From the NCBI GenBank assembly GCA_034190875.2, contig CM067356.1, forward strand, positions 58,184,421 to 58,248,420: DNA of 64,000 nt. Reading direction: 5' to 3'. The position numbers and the translations under genes are program-made. This stretch comes from Urechis unicinctus. Taxonomy: Eukaryota > Annelida > Polychaeta > Xenopneusta > Urechidae. Shown piece by piece: positions 11,015 to 24,573 of the stretch (position 1 is the first letter of the stretch; each line of letters starts with the position of its first letter). A model generated the notes under the pieces. It was not told the DNA's origin. It saw nothing but the letters and a program-made list of their open reading frames with translations, and ran no database searches.

Positions 11015-13100
11015 GCAATTTCCCCTAATTTACACTAATATAAAACATAAAACAACGAAAAAATATCACCACAGCTAAAATCCCTACTTTCCCCGTCGTG
11101 TTTTGCGTCGGTAATGCGTTTGCGTTTTGGAAAAACATGCCCATGCTACCGGTTGAAAGTCAGTATCCCCGCGTGGTGGCCGCGATGGAAATCTGAGAAC
11201 GTGAAGGCAGGAATTGTTACAGGTTTAAAATCTGGAATTTGACTGGTTTCAACATAAATTTACTCATAGCATGCAGTGTATAGTTACCCCACCAGAAACC
11301 GAGACCTTCCCACTTCCCCTTCCGGTCGAGTTGTTGAGTAAATGAATAAATTTAGCAACTGTGCATTAAAGTGCCTTTCGCAAGGTACTTCGCTGAAATC
11401 AATTCATAATGTGATCAATAAACTCAAAACAGTCCAATAACCGTCGCAGCTGAACAGTTAAGGCCAAAATTTGATAAAATGTCAGTTCAATTAGCGCGCT
11501 AAACAAAACGCTGCCATTACCCAGGTCAGATCCAAGCGTGTGACGTCATTAAAAAAAAGCACGTTCTCAGAGACGCAGGGAGTTCCCTGTTATTTACAAT
11601 TTGTCGGAGTTCTCCACACAGCACACAGATTCTTCCACCTTCGCCATTGGTTGACAGTAGACACACAAACACCCGTAGCATAATGTAGTGATGGTAATAT
11701 TAATGTATGTATTAAGGATGACAAATATGTTTTAGCCTCATCATTCAAAGAAACTAACCACTGACCATGATGATAATATAATACTATAATCTTCACTTCC
11801 TAAAGTCCAGTTATTCATTCATTTATTGGCTAACTGCTCTCCTTTATATGTTCTAGCTCAGAATCAATATACATCAACTTTTAAAAATGTTGTAATCAGC
11901 ATTTGATAAGGTATGCTTTATATCAAATTGCACCTCTATTTATTAACAGCAGCTAGTCCGAAATTAGTTGTAGTTTGTTTACAATTCGTGGGTGGGAGCA
12001 TTTGATTCTCCACCAGTTGTCGGGCCTGGTTCTGTCGGCTTTGAACATGTGATGACTGGAAGGCATAAACGACACTGGAGGGCAGAACAACTGAGAACAA
12101 TATTTTATTCTTCAAAAGACATGATAACTTTATTTATCAAAGTGATCGAAATGGATAATATGTAATTAGGGGACAGATGTCTCGGATTTATGCTTCGTGA
12201 TCTTGCTCTGTCGTGAGCGTGTGTTTATATTCCGTTACTTTTGGAGCCTGCCCCCCATCAGCGAATGCTATTGGCTGGGAGGTTTCTAGTAGATTCACCA
12301 ATGATGTCGCCCATTAATGAGGTAGTTAAGTTTGGGTTAAGGAATAACTGACGTGTAACTGGCGGGCCAGAAGCTTTAAGGTAGAAAGGGTAAAATTGAA
12401 TAAAACGGTTTACCACAATCATCATATAACAATTCTATCTCATTTTGCCAAATATTCTGACCTGTTTTCTGTTCGATGCAAGTCTATTCGGCAAATTAAA
12501 TCAACAAAAACCTTCCTTAATAACTTTGAAAAACTATGTGCCTGTATGTTTTTTTTGGGGAGCATAAACTTGTTTGATCAATGACTAGAATAAAGCAATT
12601 TCCGTCTCTGTTTTTGAAAATTTTGTTCTTGCCTAGTTAGATATTCTATTCCCTCTTTAGTATAGTAAATATTGACAGTTTAAAGGGATAAGTATATCAG
12701 GAGATAACTCAAGATGATACTACAATAGATTGCTTTATAAACTGTAAACAACAGCAGACAATGGCTGGGGTGGACGAGTATTGAGGGGTAAAATCTATAG
12801 AGACTGATGCTGAGAGCAACAGACAATGAAACTTCTGACCAATGTAATATATGTGAAATACTGATACCCTATTACTCCCAATGTACAGTAAGCAATTGAT
12901 ATTGTGAATAGTTTACTTTGTGCAGGTGAAGCACTCGAAAACATCTGTCTGGAAAGTGTTATGATTACAAAGAGAGCTGGTGTATAAAGCCCTCTACACT
13001 CTATTGGTCATCCTGGGAAAGTAAAGTAAAGAATTCTTCTAAGAAATATAATGCATTGTGCATAAGCGTCCTATCAACACAACATACAACAGGTAATAAT
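11015..13100. other. Gene-free stretch
   Basis: AT-rich sequence with short frames only. Nothing is recognisable as coding. It lies downstream of the NLR gene. Confidence 0.5.
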
Positions 13101-13108
13101 GCAATAAC

Positions 13109-13114
13109 TTTATT
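13109..13114 (-). promoter_or_regulatory. Candidate poly(A) signal of the NLR gene
   Basis: AATAAA on the minus strand lies about 410 bases past the NLR stop. It is followed within about 25 bases by a GT-rich run (TGTTGTATGTTGTGTTG), the usual downstream element for cleavage and polyadenylation. Confidence 0.5.
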
Positions 13115-13523
13115 AATAATCAATCAATAAATAACCACACAACAATATCACAAGAATAAAATCACTTCATCAAATATTGATAACAAGACTATAATCCGGG
13201 TTAAAAGCAGGCACAGCAAAATCAGCTGTAACCCATAGCAACAGAGGCATAATGCTTTGTGGAATTAACTGGATATATAAATACACAACTACTAAGTCCA
13301 TGTAAACAGCTGAGTGAATTATAGTCTACATATGAAGATAACATTCAAATATGAGAAAAAGTTAATTAATTGCAACACTTTTACAGCTGGAAAATGACTC
13401 AATAAAGCAAGGCGACATGCAATCAAACATGCCGAACACATTGATTGACATCACAACATCACAACATGACAATGTAAACATTGTTCATGTGCATCACAAC
13501 AAGACATATACATATGGGGGTGA

Positions 13524-16500
13524 CTAATCCGGTGAGACATACCTCCGAGTGAGGACCTCCTTGACGTGACCTGGGATGGAGGTCAGTAGATAGTCGCTGT
13601 ACACCAGCGGTGTGAAGAACGCGCCCTCATCACGTCCCCTGACCTGCTGCAGGTCGCCAGTGAAACGCCTCACTATATCTCGGTCCACTGAACTGACGTC
13701 GTCACTGTAGATGTTACGAAGGCTGTGTGGCTCGTCGACGAGCTGCTTCAGAAAACACGTCAGGTTGATAGAGGCACCAGAGTAATAACACACGACTGAT
13801 AATCTGATGAGGCGGCCGTGTCGACACACCCGCCGTGCCAGGTCAATCAGTACAGCATCACTTGGTGGAAAGGTAAACTCCAGCCAGAGTTCTCGTAAAG
13901 ATGACAAGTTATCCAGTAAGTCTCTGATGACCTCCATCTTAGGCGCGGCATCAGGGTCCACATCCAGTGACAGACACGCGACGTTGGAGGCAGACACGAC
14001 GCGGGTCAACGCGTTGCAGACAGCAGCATCATGTGTATAGAGCAGCAGACCTATTGCCTGTAAGGTGGGCGTCTTCTCTATAACATGGCGTATGGCGGCC
14101 GCAGTGTAGTCACTATATCTCAGCCCTGTGACGGCGCGCAGTGACGACGTAGACGAAGTAGACACCATGAAGTTCAGCGTGTCGTTGTGGAGGATCACGC
14201 CCCCCAGGTGGATTTCCTGTCTGTCCTGTGACAGCTGCATGGATTCGGGGAGGAAATGGCCGTCCTGTATAACAGAGACAGGGACACTGACTCACTGCTA
14301 TACATATTCAATAATGTCTCGTCAGTGACAGCTTCTTTTTGCAGTTAGCTGTCTTGATAATGGAGAAGTTATGTGTTTAAGAAAGCGTGAATGAGAGTAA
14401 TTATGCGGACACAGAGTCGATTTTAACACTGTCATTGCGAAATGGACAAGACTGCCCTTTATGAAAAAGCGGTTGCATGTTATCTAATTGAGCGACGTTA
14501 TGATTCAAATGGTCGCGCATCGAAATATATAAAGCTCAAGCATTGGTGAACATTTTACCTGAATGAATGAGCCTGGGTAAAATAATAATCCATAAACGAA
14601 TGATGTTGTGGTCATGGGAAGATTTAGGGAGGGCTAGATAATGTTATTTATATGCATCTTATAGAATGAATCTCATTGGGGCTGGCGCATGAGAATACAA
14701 TCTTTTCATTGTTTAAGTTCACTGTTCCCAGTTGCCAATGCACAAATCAGCTATAAAACATAACGTCACACAATCGTTGGCTATAACAGAATTATTCTCA
14801 AAGCGAATGATGATTTGTCCGTGTCCGCTATGACACTGTCAACATAAATTCGGCGATGGAAATTGGGTCAGTTAAGTGATCAGGATCAAGTATGATGACG
14901 AAGAGGTATCTTACCATGAGAGAATGGTAAATTACAATGCGGGAGAGTTAACACGGGATGAGTGTGCGATTACTCAAGATGGGGGAGAGTAAAACTACAA
15001 TGAGGAGTGGCAATTAAAAAGAGCTAGTGATGACAACCATAGAAGTTAATCTTGAGGAATAACGTATCCTGTAGAAATGGAGCATCCCCTGGGGTAACTT
15101 CCCCGTAGTTGATCCATACACGCCTGAGGGAGTAGAACTTTCCCCAGGGTATGTCAAGTTGAGTTGACACATGATTAGTAAATGGTCGCTTACTAAATTG
15201 TAAATGGTTCCTTATTTATTTAGAATATGGTTACCTATACTGATAAAGATGTTATTAACCAGGATGGAGGGGAATCATAATCATAGAGTGCCAACTAAAG
15301 ACGGATCTCTGAGTTGTTTACAGCCAAACACCGAATGAGAAATACGATGACAAATGTGGAAAGGTGAAGGTGATTGTGATGATGTGCTCAGGAGTGTCAA
15401 CGATCACCTGGCGGAGACTCAATAATCCCATCCAGTGTGCTATATCATGACACTCACGACTTATGCCTATGTCTTATAAAAGCAAACACTAGCCCTACAG
15501 GACCTGGATATCACCGTTTGACCGGGGCTAAGAGAACACAGGATGGTCGTAAACGCGCCACGATGGGTAGTAGGTTTAAGAAGCTTTGGTTGTTAAGTAC
15601 AAACGCGGTTTACTTTACTCGCGTCCCCGATATCAATCGACATAAATATGATATGCTTTGAAACGTACACCTAGAACATGTAATAAGTGGACATCAGTGT
15701 AACCCAGAGACGATGAAGGGGCCGAGAGAAGCAAGTTAGCCGGGGCATGTACGGGAAATGCTATTGCACTCCCTCTTAATTCTGACGTCTTACCACAATT
15801 CAGTTTTGCAATTCAACGGAACGATCTGTGTCCCCGTGTTTTATCTAGTTTTATGTAATAAAATCAACTCACCCTACATTCATCTGAACTTAAGGTGAGT
15901 TTGAAAAACTTATGACTCCTGAGATTGAGTATCTGGCAGGGACTATTTGTGGCACGAAGCTAAAAGCTAAAATGACCTTGTCTAACATGTAGAAAAGGTC
16001 ACAAACAGTCGCTGTCGCACTAATACCACACCGAATCACCTAGAAAACAACGAAAACTTGGGGAAAAGGCGACAAGGACAATTAGCTATGGTTTATGCCT
16101 ATGTTCTCACCGCCACATTTACATTGGAAGTTTCTGGGGCTCTCTGGGATACCGTCCTCCACGCTTGTATTTCCGAAGGTAATATCACCGGTAAACTTTG
16201 AAAGTTATCGCAAATATATCTTTCGGCTAGCGATAGGAATATGAAAAATTATCTTGATCAAAACCAAATTATCACTCTCGACACTGATCGCCTGAAACTC
16301 TACCGAACATGCATATTCCTGTCAGGATGTGTCTGAATCGACAACAAAATAGGTGGTTGTTCTGTTAGACCAGCAACATAACGTTGGTCTGTTGTACTGA
16401 AAGATGAGACATCCCGATATCGAATTCGAAAAGGAAACCCGGATAGACAGTGCCCAATGAGCGTAATGTCAATATAGCACGGCCACTGAATGGGGTACTG

Positions 16501-19500
16501 ATGATAGAAATACTCACCCTTGAATATAAACACAGCGTGCTGGTGCGGCTCGTCTCTATAACACGGGCTCCACTGTCCCCCGTCATCTTATCAAATTTCA
16601 TCTGCAGCATGTCTAGCGGCCTCTCCACGAAAACCTCACAGCCACCTTCACACCATACAACAACACCAGACGCGTGACTTCACTAATACCAATGACAACG
16701 CTATAATACACGTCATGACACCCAATGACCCACAACAGCCTCACTGGCGTACATCATTTGACCCGCAAACAAATCTTAGCCGACTTAAGCAAAATAAGGA
16801 CGTGTTCTTAAACTGAGGGAATATTTGCCATGACATGCTACTTATAGTGATGAAATCAGGTATATAGTGTTCAACAAGACCAGCAATGTGCACGTGCATA
16901 ATGTGATATAACCGGCGCTATCACCTACCGTCTGTGTCAATCAGTAGGTGTTTGAGCTTCTTTAATTTGGCAACTTCCGTCACCATGCTGTTTTGGACTG
17001 AATGGTCAGCCGCCTCAGTGAAGTGAAGCCTCACCGTATCTAAACCTATCTTGCTACCAGGTGTCCCTGTTGCTCCTGTCTGCTGGTCCTGTGACGAGTT
17101 CAGCTGCTCTACAAAGTAACCTACAGCTCGCCTGTTAGACATAGCTATATCACCTATTTCAAGTGTCTGTCCGTCAGGAGCTAACAATGGCAGTAGGGGA
17201 CAAGGATCAACGAATGAGGCCTCGAAAAAAACTTCGATAGCAAATTGAGGGCCACCATTTTTCTTACACCTGTCAGAGCTGACTATTTGGTTCAAAACGG
17301 TTTGGGCTTTCTGTTGACATTCTTGTTTAAGAATGTCATACAGATGTTCAAGGATCAGCCGGCCTTCATTGGCCCCTAATAAGCCCGCACAGAAAATCAA
17401 GACTACGTCATGATTTCCGTCATTATGTTTGATGAGATTCTCTATGTATTTGATATCGCGACGCGCAGTATCCAGACCACCACACCACTCTAAGGTGGTG
17501 AGGTGGTTGAAGTAGAAATAGACGACCGGGCGTATGCCATGGCGTGTTTTGGTCTGCTTTGTGAACATACTCATCAAACCACCGGTCTTGACATCCTTCT
17601 CGGTAAGTTCACATCTCTCAAGGTCACTCGGTTTAAATAAGATTTGTTTCTTCCCGAACTTACTAATGGCCAAGCCAGCTAATTTAGCAAGCTTACAAAG
17701 AAATGACTTGACGAGTGGGTGCCGCCAAATAAGGTGTTCGTCATATAGGAGGATATCTTCGGACCGAAGGCATTGCGTAAGTACAGGTAACATTTGTTTG
17801 GAATACAATGATGATTTAGTTTTTGGAAGGTTTGGTAAAATATCTTTATCATTATCACTTAGCCAAATAAGATAGCTGAGAAATTTTTGGATGTTAATTG
17901 GAATTGCTAACATGCTTCTAACGTCATCGTGATTCTTGAGAAATGCAGTGGTTTCAGACCCCATCTCATCGACCAGAAACTGATCAAGTAATGTCTGCAC
18001 CGATTGGTAAGAGAGTCCCGCCAGTTCCGTCACTCTATCAACCTTCATGTCAACATGACGAAATGGACGGCTGGTTAGCAAGACCTGGGAATGTGGTAAA
18101 AGGGTTCCACGAACGAGGCTACGCAGAATAACACCAGGTTTAACTTTTGTTGATGGATCAGAAATAGTCACTTTGTCCGTCATAAACTCGTCGTGCTCGT
18201 CATAGCCGTCGAATATAAAGAGAACTCTGTCTTGTTGTTTTTGGAGTTGTCGAATTAGCCTTTGTTTCTGTGTCTTAGTTTGTGCAGTTTGGTTGTAGTC
18301 AAACAGTAGGTCAGCTAACGTCAGCGACTGTCCCATGTCACCCAACTCTTTCAATAACATCAAAAATATGAAATGATGACCCCCCCATTGACCCAATGTA
18401 AAGCGATTCAAGATGGTGAAACATAATGAAGTCTTGCCCATGCCGGGGCCACCCAACATGAGCACTGAATGCGGTCGACGTCTATCGGTGTCCTGGAGAA
18501 AAATACCGTCTAATGTCAATCGTTGTCTGTCCATTTTTTGAATGTGAAACTCGTCGAATCCCTTTCTTGTCTGTGCGTCCGGTGGTCGGTGTCCGTGATT
18601 AATAATCACTGGTTCGTGCTGATCTAAACTGATGCTATTGCCGTACTGGGTTTGTTCTTGCTCGTTTCTATTTTCAATCTTCTGCTGATAGGTACCCTTC
18701 ATCTCAGTCATGTACTGATCAACGCTGAGTACATCTCTAACTGGCACCTGGTCTAACTCTAGCTTAAGGCTGGCTGATAACTGACAAAGCTGTATCTGTT
18801 CAGTATCCCTCAAGGCAGCAACAAGGCCTCTACAGGCATCCTCCCCTCTCCTATGCACACAATCCAACAGCTCCCTAACCTTGTCCATTCCTTGCTTCTG
18901 AGACATTATCACATCAATCTGAATCTTACTTATCGCGTGATTTGATACCAGATGCCCTATGATATCATCTAACTCCTCTAACTCCTCAACAATTCGGACC
19001 CTACTTATGGTGAGGCATCCTACAAATGATTGAGGTGCATTAGCGCCTGATTCACTAGCTGCAATCTGCAATGAAAGGATAATCATGCAAAGATTCAAAT
19101 CATACTCAAGTTTGTATTGAACGCGTTGTTGGATTAAAATACCCTCGTTCACAAAGACAAAGTTGATGAATTAATCCGCAGAAGTGGTAACTAGAAACTA
19201 TAAGGGATTTTACTAGTATTATAACAAAGAATGCGAATGTTAGAAATTATGCTAAAATGTCTATAAGCATCAAAAACTATGTGGCATTGTGAATACTATG
19301 AAAAAGGAGTAAAGGCCTATACAGGATATAACTGGGGACCTGAGTGAATTTCACCACGCTACCTAGCTATCGATAGAATAACTCACCAAACCACATAAAA
19401 AGCTATGGAAGACCCATTGTGTGTAGCGAAAAATATATAGAGGTATGGGCTTTGCAAAAACTTGAAATTCATCAATGACTTCCACTACTAAGAGCAACTC

Positions 19501-19565
19501 ACTGAATCATCTTCAAATGTGGTTCTCGTCGCGGGGCTACGTTTGTTGTATTCTGCTTCCGCCAT
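13524..19565 (-). CDS. CARD-NACHT-LRR family NLR protein
   Basis: Predicted cytosolic NOD-like receptor, about 1034 aa, in four exons whose phases agree. Exon 1 is 19565-19503 (ATG to FEDDS, donor GTGAGT). Exon 2 is 19065-16925. Exon 3 is 16677-16518. Exon 4 is 14264-13524 (ending YVSPD and stop). A CARD fold lies near residues 41-120 (VRIVEELEELDDIIGHLV, then DKVRELLDCVHRRGEDAC). The NACHT ATPase follows, with Walker A GGPGMGKTS near residue 225 and Walker B VLFIFDGYDEHDEF near 302. The C-terminal third has leucine-spaced segments (LSSLRELWLEF, LIRLSVV) typical of degenerate LRRs. By family knowledge CARD-NACHT proteins sense intracellular danger and recruit CARD partners; the ligand is unknown. 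Introns are 437, 247 and 2253 bases. The exon 2 donor (AG/GTGATA) was chosen because the stronger-looking GTAGGT, 4 bases upstream, breaks the frame. No damage is visible. Confidence 0.85.
14265..16517 (-). other. Intron 3 of the NLR gene
   Basis: This is the large intron between NLR exons 3 and 4. It has a GTGAGT donor at its high-coordinate end and a TTATACAG acceptor at its low-coordinate end. It holds only short frames and no recognisable insert. Confidence 0.7.
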
Positions 19566-19869
19566 ATCTACAGTTAATCAGATCGTGAACACAGTCGAAA
19601 TATGTTATCAATAATAGCCTCACAAACTGTGTGCCATGGTATCAACACCAAAGAAGTCGTAGCGGCTGAATAGCGTATCGAGTGCAATAGAGAAAGAGAG
19701 GCAGGGTGAGAAAGGGGCCGGGTGAGAAACAGTCAATGCAGTAAGTGCCAACGCTGATCACCGCGGAACAGCTGTAACCATACTCCAATCACAAAACGTA
19801 TGATACACTGTACAGGGCATTAAGGTGAATGTATCACGTGAATGTAAGAGAAGAACTATATGTTACCAG

Positions 19870-20890
19870 TAACGTCCCCAACCCTTGCGTTGCATCCTAG
19901 ACAGGGCGGACCCTCATCCCCAGTAAAGTCACACCCTTTCACTTACGATCCTCTACATGGCAGATCCTCATAGCCATGGAAGTCAAACCCGTTTGCTCTT
20001 CATCCTATACATGGCAGATCCTCATTCCCAGTGAAGTCACACAATTTGCTCACAAGCCTCTACATGGCAGATCCTCATTCTTAATGAAGTCACACCATTT
20101 CACTCGCCCTCCTGTTCATGGCATATCCTCAATCCTAGTAAAGTCAGACCCTTTCCCTCACCCTCCTCTTCATGGCATATCCTCATTACCAGCGACGTCA
20201 CCCATCCTTTCCCAGTGACGTCTCCTATCCTTTCCTCGCCGTCTTGTACAATGGGGGTCATTATTCCCTGTGACGTCAATCATCCTTTCCTCGCCGTCCT
20301 ATACAAAGCGTGTCCTCATTCCAAGTGACGTCATCCATCCTTTCCTCAGCTTCTTGCACAAAGCGAGTCCTCATTCCAATTGACGCCATTCATCCTTTCC
20401 TCGCATTCTTGTACAAAGTGGGTCCTCATTCCAAGTGACGTCCTCCATCCTTTCCTCCCCTTCCTATACTAAGCGGGTCCTAATTCCCAGTGACGTCAAT
20501 AATCCTTTCCTCGCAATCCTACACAAAGCGGGTCCCCATTTCCAGTAACGTCTACCATGCTTTCTAGCCGTCCTATACAAAGTGGGTCTTCATTCACTGG
20601 TATTCCCACACATCCTTTCCTCGCCGTCCTATGCTAAGCGGCTCCTCATCCCAGTGACGTCACCCATTCCTTCCTCACTGTCCTATTCAAAGCGGGTCCT
20701 CATTCACAGTGACGCCAGCCATATTTTCCTCGCCGTCCTATACAAAGCAGGTCATCATTCCCTGTGATGCCAACCATCCTTAACTCACCGTCCTGTACAA
20801 TGCGGGTCCTCAAGCCTGTGACGACATCCCTCCCTTTCCCTTGCCATTCTTTACATTGCACATCCTCATCCCCTGTGGCGTCATTCTGGC
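19870..20890 (+). repeat. 55-bp tandem array with CRE-like motifs
   Basis: The repeat unit runs TGACGTCA..CATCCTTTCCTCGCC..CTATACAAAGCGGGTCCTCATTCC. Successive TGACG positions at 20271, 20326, 20381, 20436 and 20491 fix the period at 55 bases. There are about 18 copies; the left third is more diverged. Several units carry the full TGACGTCA palindrome. The array begins about 300 bases upstream of the NLR start codon. Confidence 0.93.
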
Positions 20891-21600
20891 TTCCGTAAAT
20901 ACCCTCTAGGAACAACTTTATGCTAAACCACTGAAAACAATTGCCAGGTGCACAACCCATTCTACCCCTACCCCGTTCGCCAAACCCGGATGACACCCGT
21001 AGAAGGGTAAATATTACCCATGTTTAGGTATGGGTCTCATCAAGGACTGCAATATATTCACTGATATATAACTACTGTACAGTTTAACCACTGTACTTTT
21101 AAAAAGTACATATTACCCTAAACAGTACTCTGTGGGTAAGGAGCTTTCATATTGTTTCTATACGCGAGGGCAATGGCTGGGAAGGGCAATTCATTTCAAA
21201 GCCTCGTGTGGGGATGGTAATTTTGATGTTAGTTGATTTAGGGGGAGGGTCATAAAATTTGTCAAACGAAGTCACAAATGAAAGTGAATTTCTAGGGTTT
21301 TAATTCTCATTGTGCTATGATATAACTGCTGTGATGCATGAGGATGATTGTGATGCTTGGAAAACTTAATTCAACCAATAACTAAGACCGTTCCCCAGAC
21401 TGGGGCTGTAAAACTTAAGCTGAGGAGTGAGGGTTCAAGTGTTTTGGGGGTAATTGGGAGTTGCTTAACAAAAGGCAGACCTAAGTGCAAAATCGTTTTC
21501 TATATGCAAACGAAAACTGAAAGATCAAGCATTCAACTTTGAAATGATGCACCATTTTACTGTCTCACAAGTGAAACCAGTGCAAACATGTCCACATATT

Positions 21601-22680
21601 TTAACCCTTTAGTGCTTCGCCCGGATATATTCGTTTTTGTGTGCTGACGGAATAAGCAGTGTTTGCGCATGCTAAAAACAGATCACATAAAATCCAACCA
21701 ATTGAAGGGATATTTGTATTTGCGAATGAAACCTTTTGTTAAGAAGTATCATGGGATCTCGTGACCTGTTTTGTTTGGTAGTTTTATGGCTGTGATTTAC
21801 GAACGAGCTGTTGCTATTTTAAACATTGATGAATATACCTGTTAAAATCACGACGTATCTATCGTCACACGAGTCGCCTTTCAATGAACTTTAAATTCAT
21901 TCAGACAGTGAGGGGGAATTCGAAGGTTTCGAAATAGATGAAGACAATGTAATCGATGGTACTGAAGAAACAAATGACGATCAAGGTGATATATCGATAC
22001 AAAACTGGGTTGGTGGAGAGCTTGAATATATTAATCTTCAGTTTACAAATGGGCTAGGTTTGAGTTGTTATGTTTAATTGCCCCACGATCCTACCCCATC
22101 ATACTTTTTATAACTCGTTTGACGAAAAAGAAGATTTTGAGTCGAACGCTACTGAGACAAATCGATACGCCAACCGGTATTTGGAACTTGAACAAAGTAG
22201 AATGAAGCCCCATTCTAGGTTCCGCAAGTGGGTGGAAACGACTGCCTTAGAAATGAAGGTGTTCCTTGCTTTCACAATAGAAATGGGTCTCGTTATTCAA
22301 CTCGATAAAAGTGAGTTCTGTACTACAAGTGAAGTCACATGCCCTCTTTTCGTTGCCAGCATGTCCACAGACAGGTTTTGGCTTATAAAAAGTTCCTTCC
22401 ACTTTGTGGACAACTTGGTATTTGGGACGCAGTAGACCTGGTAATGACTCGTTTTTTAAACTGGGAAGTCTGTACATGAACATCATTCTGTGCATAGGCA
22501 AGGCGTATCGACCCCACCAGCATCTTTCCCTGGATAAAGGTAAGATTCCCCGGAATGTAAATCCCTCTTTCAAGGTATATAACCCTGACAAACCACAGAA
22601 ATATTGCATCAATACTTACGGCTCTAGAACAGTAGTAACGGATATAGCCCTGTGTAGACGTTTTATTTCATTATAACATC
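21601..22680 (+). mobile_element. PiggyBac (PGBD4-like) remnant, 5' part
   Basis: The left end reads TTAA then CCCTTTAGTGC (21601-21615), the canonical piggyBac target site and terminal repeat start. Inside is an acidic leader (SDSEGEFEGFEIDEDN near 21903-21950). A transposase N-terminal region follows (22070-22435) with ETNRYA, then TTALEMKVFLAFTIEMG and STDRFWLIKSSFHF, which match the DDE_Tnp_1_7 family in order. The frame shifts near 22430; the next frame (22440-22625) continues with KLGSLYMNII, LSLDKG and FKVYNPDKPQKY. The catalytic-core middle and C-terminus and the right-hand TTAA end are absent. It is a dead 5' fragment with several frame breaks. Confidence 0.88.
22070..22676 (+). pseudogene. 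Broken piggyBac transposase
   Basis: This is the coding part of the remnant above. It has two overlapping frames (22070-22435, and 22404-22676 from a different frame) that together resemble the N-terminal third to half of a PGBD4-type transposase. A frameshift near 22430 and missing blocks around it, with no C-terminal cysteine-rich domain, exclude activity. It is useful as an age marker only. Confidence 0.85.
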
Positions 22681-22980
22681 CTCGGTCGTCATTGACCTCG
22701 ATCTAAGAAAATTTGCCATATCGAATTTTGAAGGAACCGCTCGATTTAGCATCTTGAAAAGACGTGCTGTAGGGCTCTAACGGGTATGCGCACGGTAAGT
22801 CGACTACCCCCGCAGTGAAAATGGTGCAACCTATGACTTGGTGATGGACTTAGCGAGAGGGTAGTAATACAGCATAATGTCGATTTTGACATAGTGTTAG
22901 TATCGTAATAAACATATATTATATGCATTGCAGCCTAACAAATATTGGGTGAACTTTTCCGGCTTTCGCGTATCCGTGTC

Positions 22981-23240
<260 letters not shown>

Positions 23241-24115
23241 GATTAAGATGAATTGACCTTCCTGTCCTGTCACGCATAAGTATCTAAGTGGCTAAACCAA
23301 AAATAAACTAGATCGGATAATACATGTATTGATTATATCAATGACATCATATGGCTTGTGGGTACTGGTCCTTAAGCAGACAAGAAAATATGGTCTTACC
23401 AATTAATCATTCACAGTTTTCCAAACTAAAATACACTTTATCATAACATGATCAAATCCAGATCATAAGCTTACTATGCCTATGATTACGAGTCATGCGT
23501 TCGTGCCAAGTTGACGTTTGTTCTGTGAAGCAAACTGTTTTCTCTGGATAAGCTGACTAAAGGTTGTCAATACCTTAATAACCACTTCTTGCTGATTGCA
23601 TAGAGATAAGGTGGATTAGTTAGGAATAGATAGTGTGAGATTTATCAGATAGCATATAGGATTTATATCTAATAATGAGAGTTTCTTCCCCCCAAACAAA
23701 CCCATTTACCACACATACACTTACAAACAAACACACCTACCACCTCTCTATCCCTCCCAAAAGTTAGATTTACAACCTTTCGGCCACTCGGGACATGAAA
23801 ACTAACCAATTTAGGCTAATGCAATTCACCCCTTTTCACTCGTACCAGATTAATTGTTGTCCAATTTGCATAAACCATTAGAATCCCGTTAAGTCAATGT
23901 TCCCAACAGGTCAGTTTCCAAATTATATAGTCCCGGTTTGGCAAATACAACCCTTTGATGAAAACATTCGAATACCATCAATTCCCTTAACAATAAACTT
24001 AGACCTGTTTGATCTCCAATTAAAAGCTCTTGATAATTACAAGTCACTCCGAATGACCCTAATCCCCTGATTAACCAATCACAGCTCACCACATCAAGCC
24101 ACCCCAATCTTTTAC

Positions 24116-24303
24116 TATAAATACGACAGCATCAGACACACAATCATACATAAAGATTCAGAACAACGCCGGGACAAAGTCAGAGACACGCAGATACAAA
24201 TACAAGAAAGAGCGTGCCAGTCAGCAGAGACAAATAAAGAGAATAGAACTTTATATAAAGTCGCGGGTATTATCAAGCAAAAAATCACCCCCAGATATCT
24301 ACA
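24116..24303 (+). mobile_element. Candidate LTR fragment, weak
   Basis: A TATAAATA box (about 24116) is followed about 115 bases later by AATAAAG (about 24228). The segment then ends near CTACA with TCGGCGACC after it, an arrangement resembling the R-U5 end and primer-binding region of an LTR retrotransposon. No matching second LTR and no gag or pol sequence was seen, so this is tentative. Confidence 0.22.
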
Positions 24304-24573
24304 ATAACGTCGGCGACCTACGGATAATCGTATCTCGTCTCTCATCACTATCCCCGACTCAAACACGGTGACCCTAATGGTCATAGGAGGACGATGTCCT
24401 CCGAGCTGTGGACGGTAAGCTCAAATGTAAATTGCCACATGTCGAACGCAGAGAGGTCAAAGTCGTTTCCCATATTTTAATCCCAAATTGTTTAGTACGA
24501 TTCAATGCGAAATATAAACCACACAAGGGGTGACTAGATTTCAGTCATCTTTTGTAACTGTAAGCAACTATTG

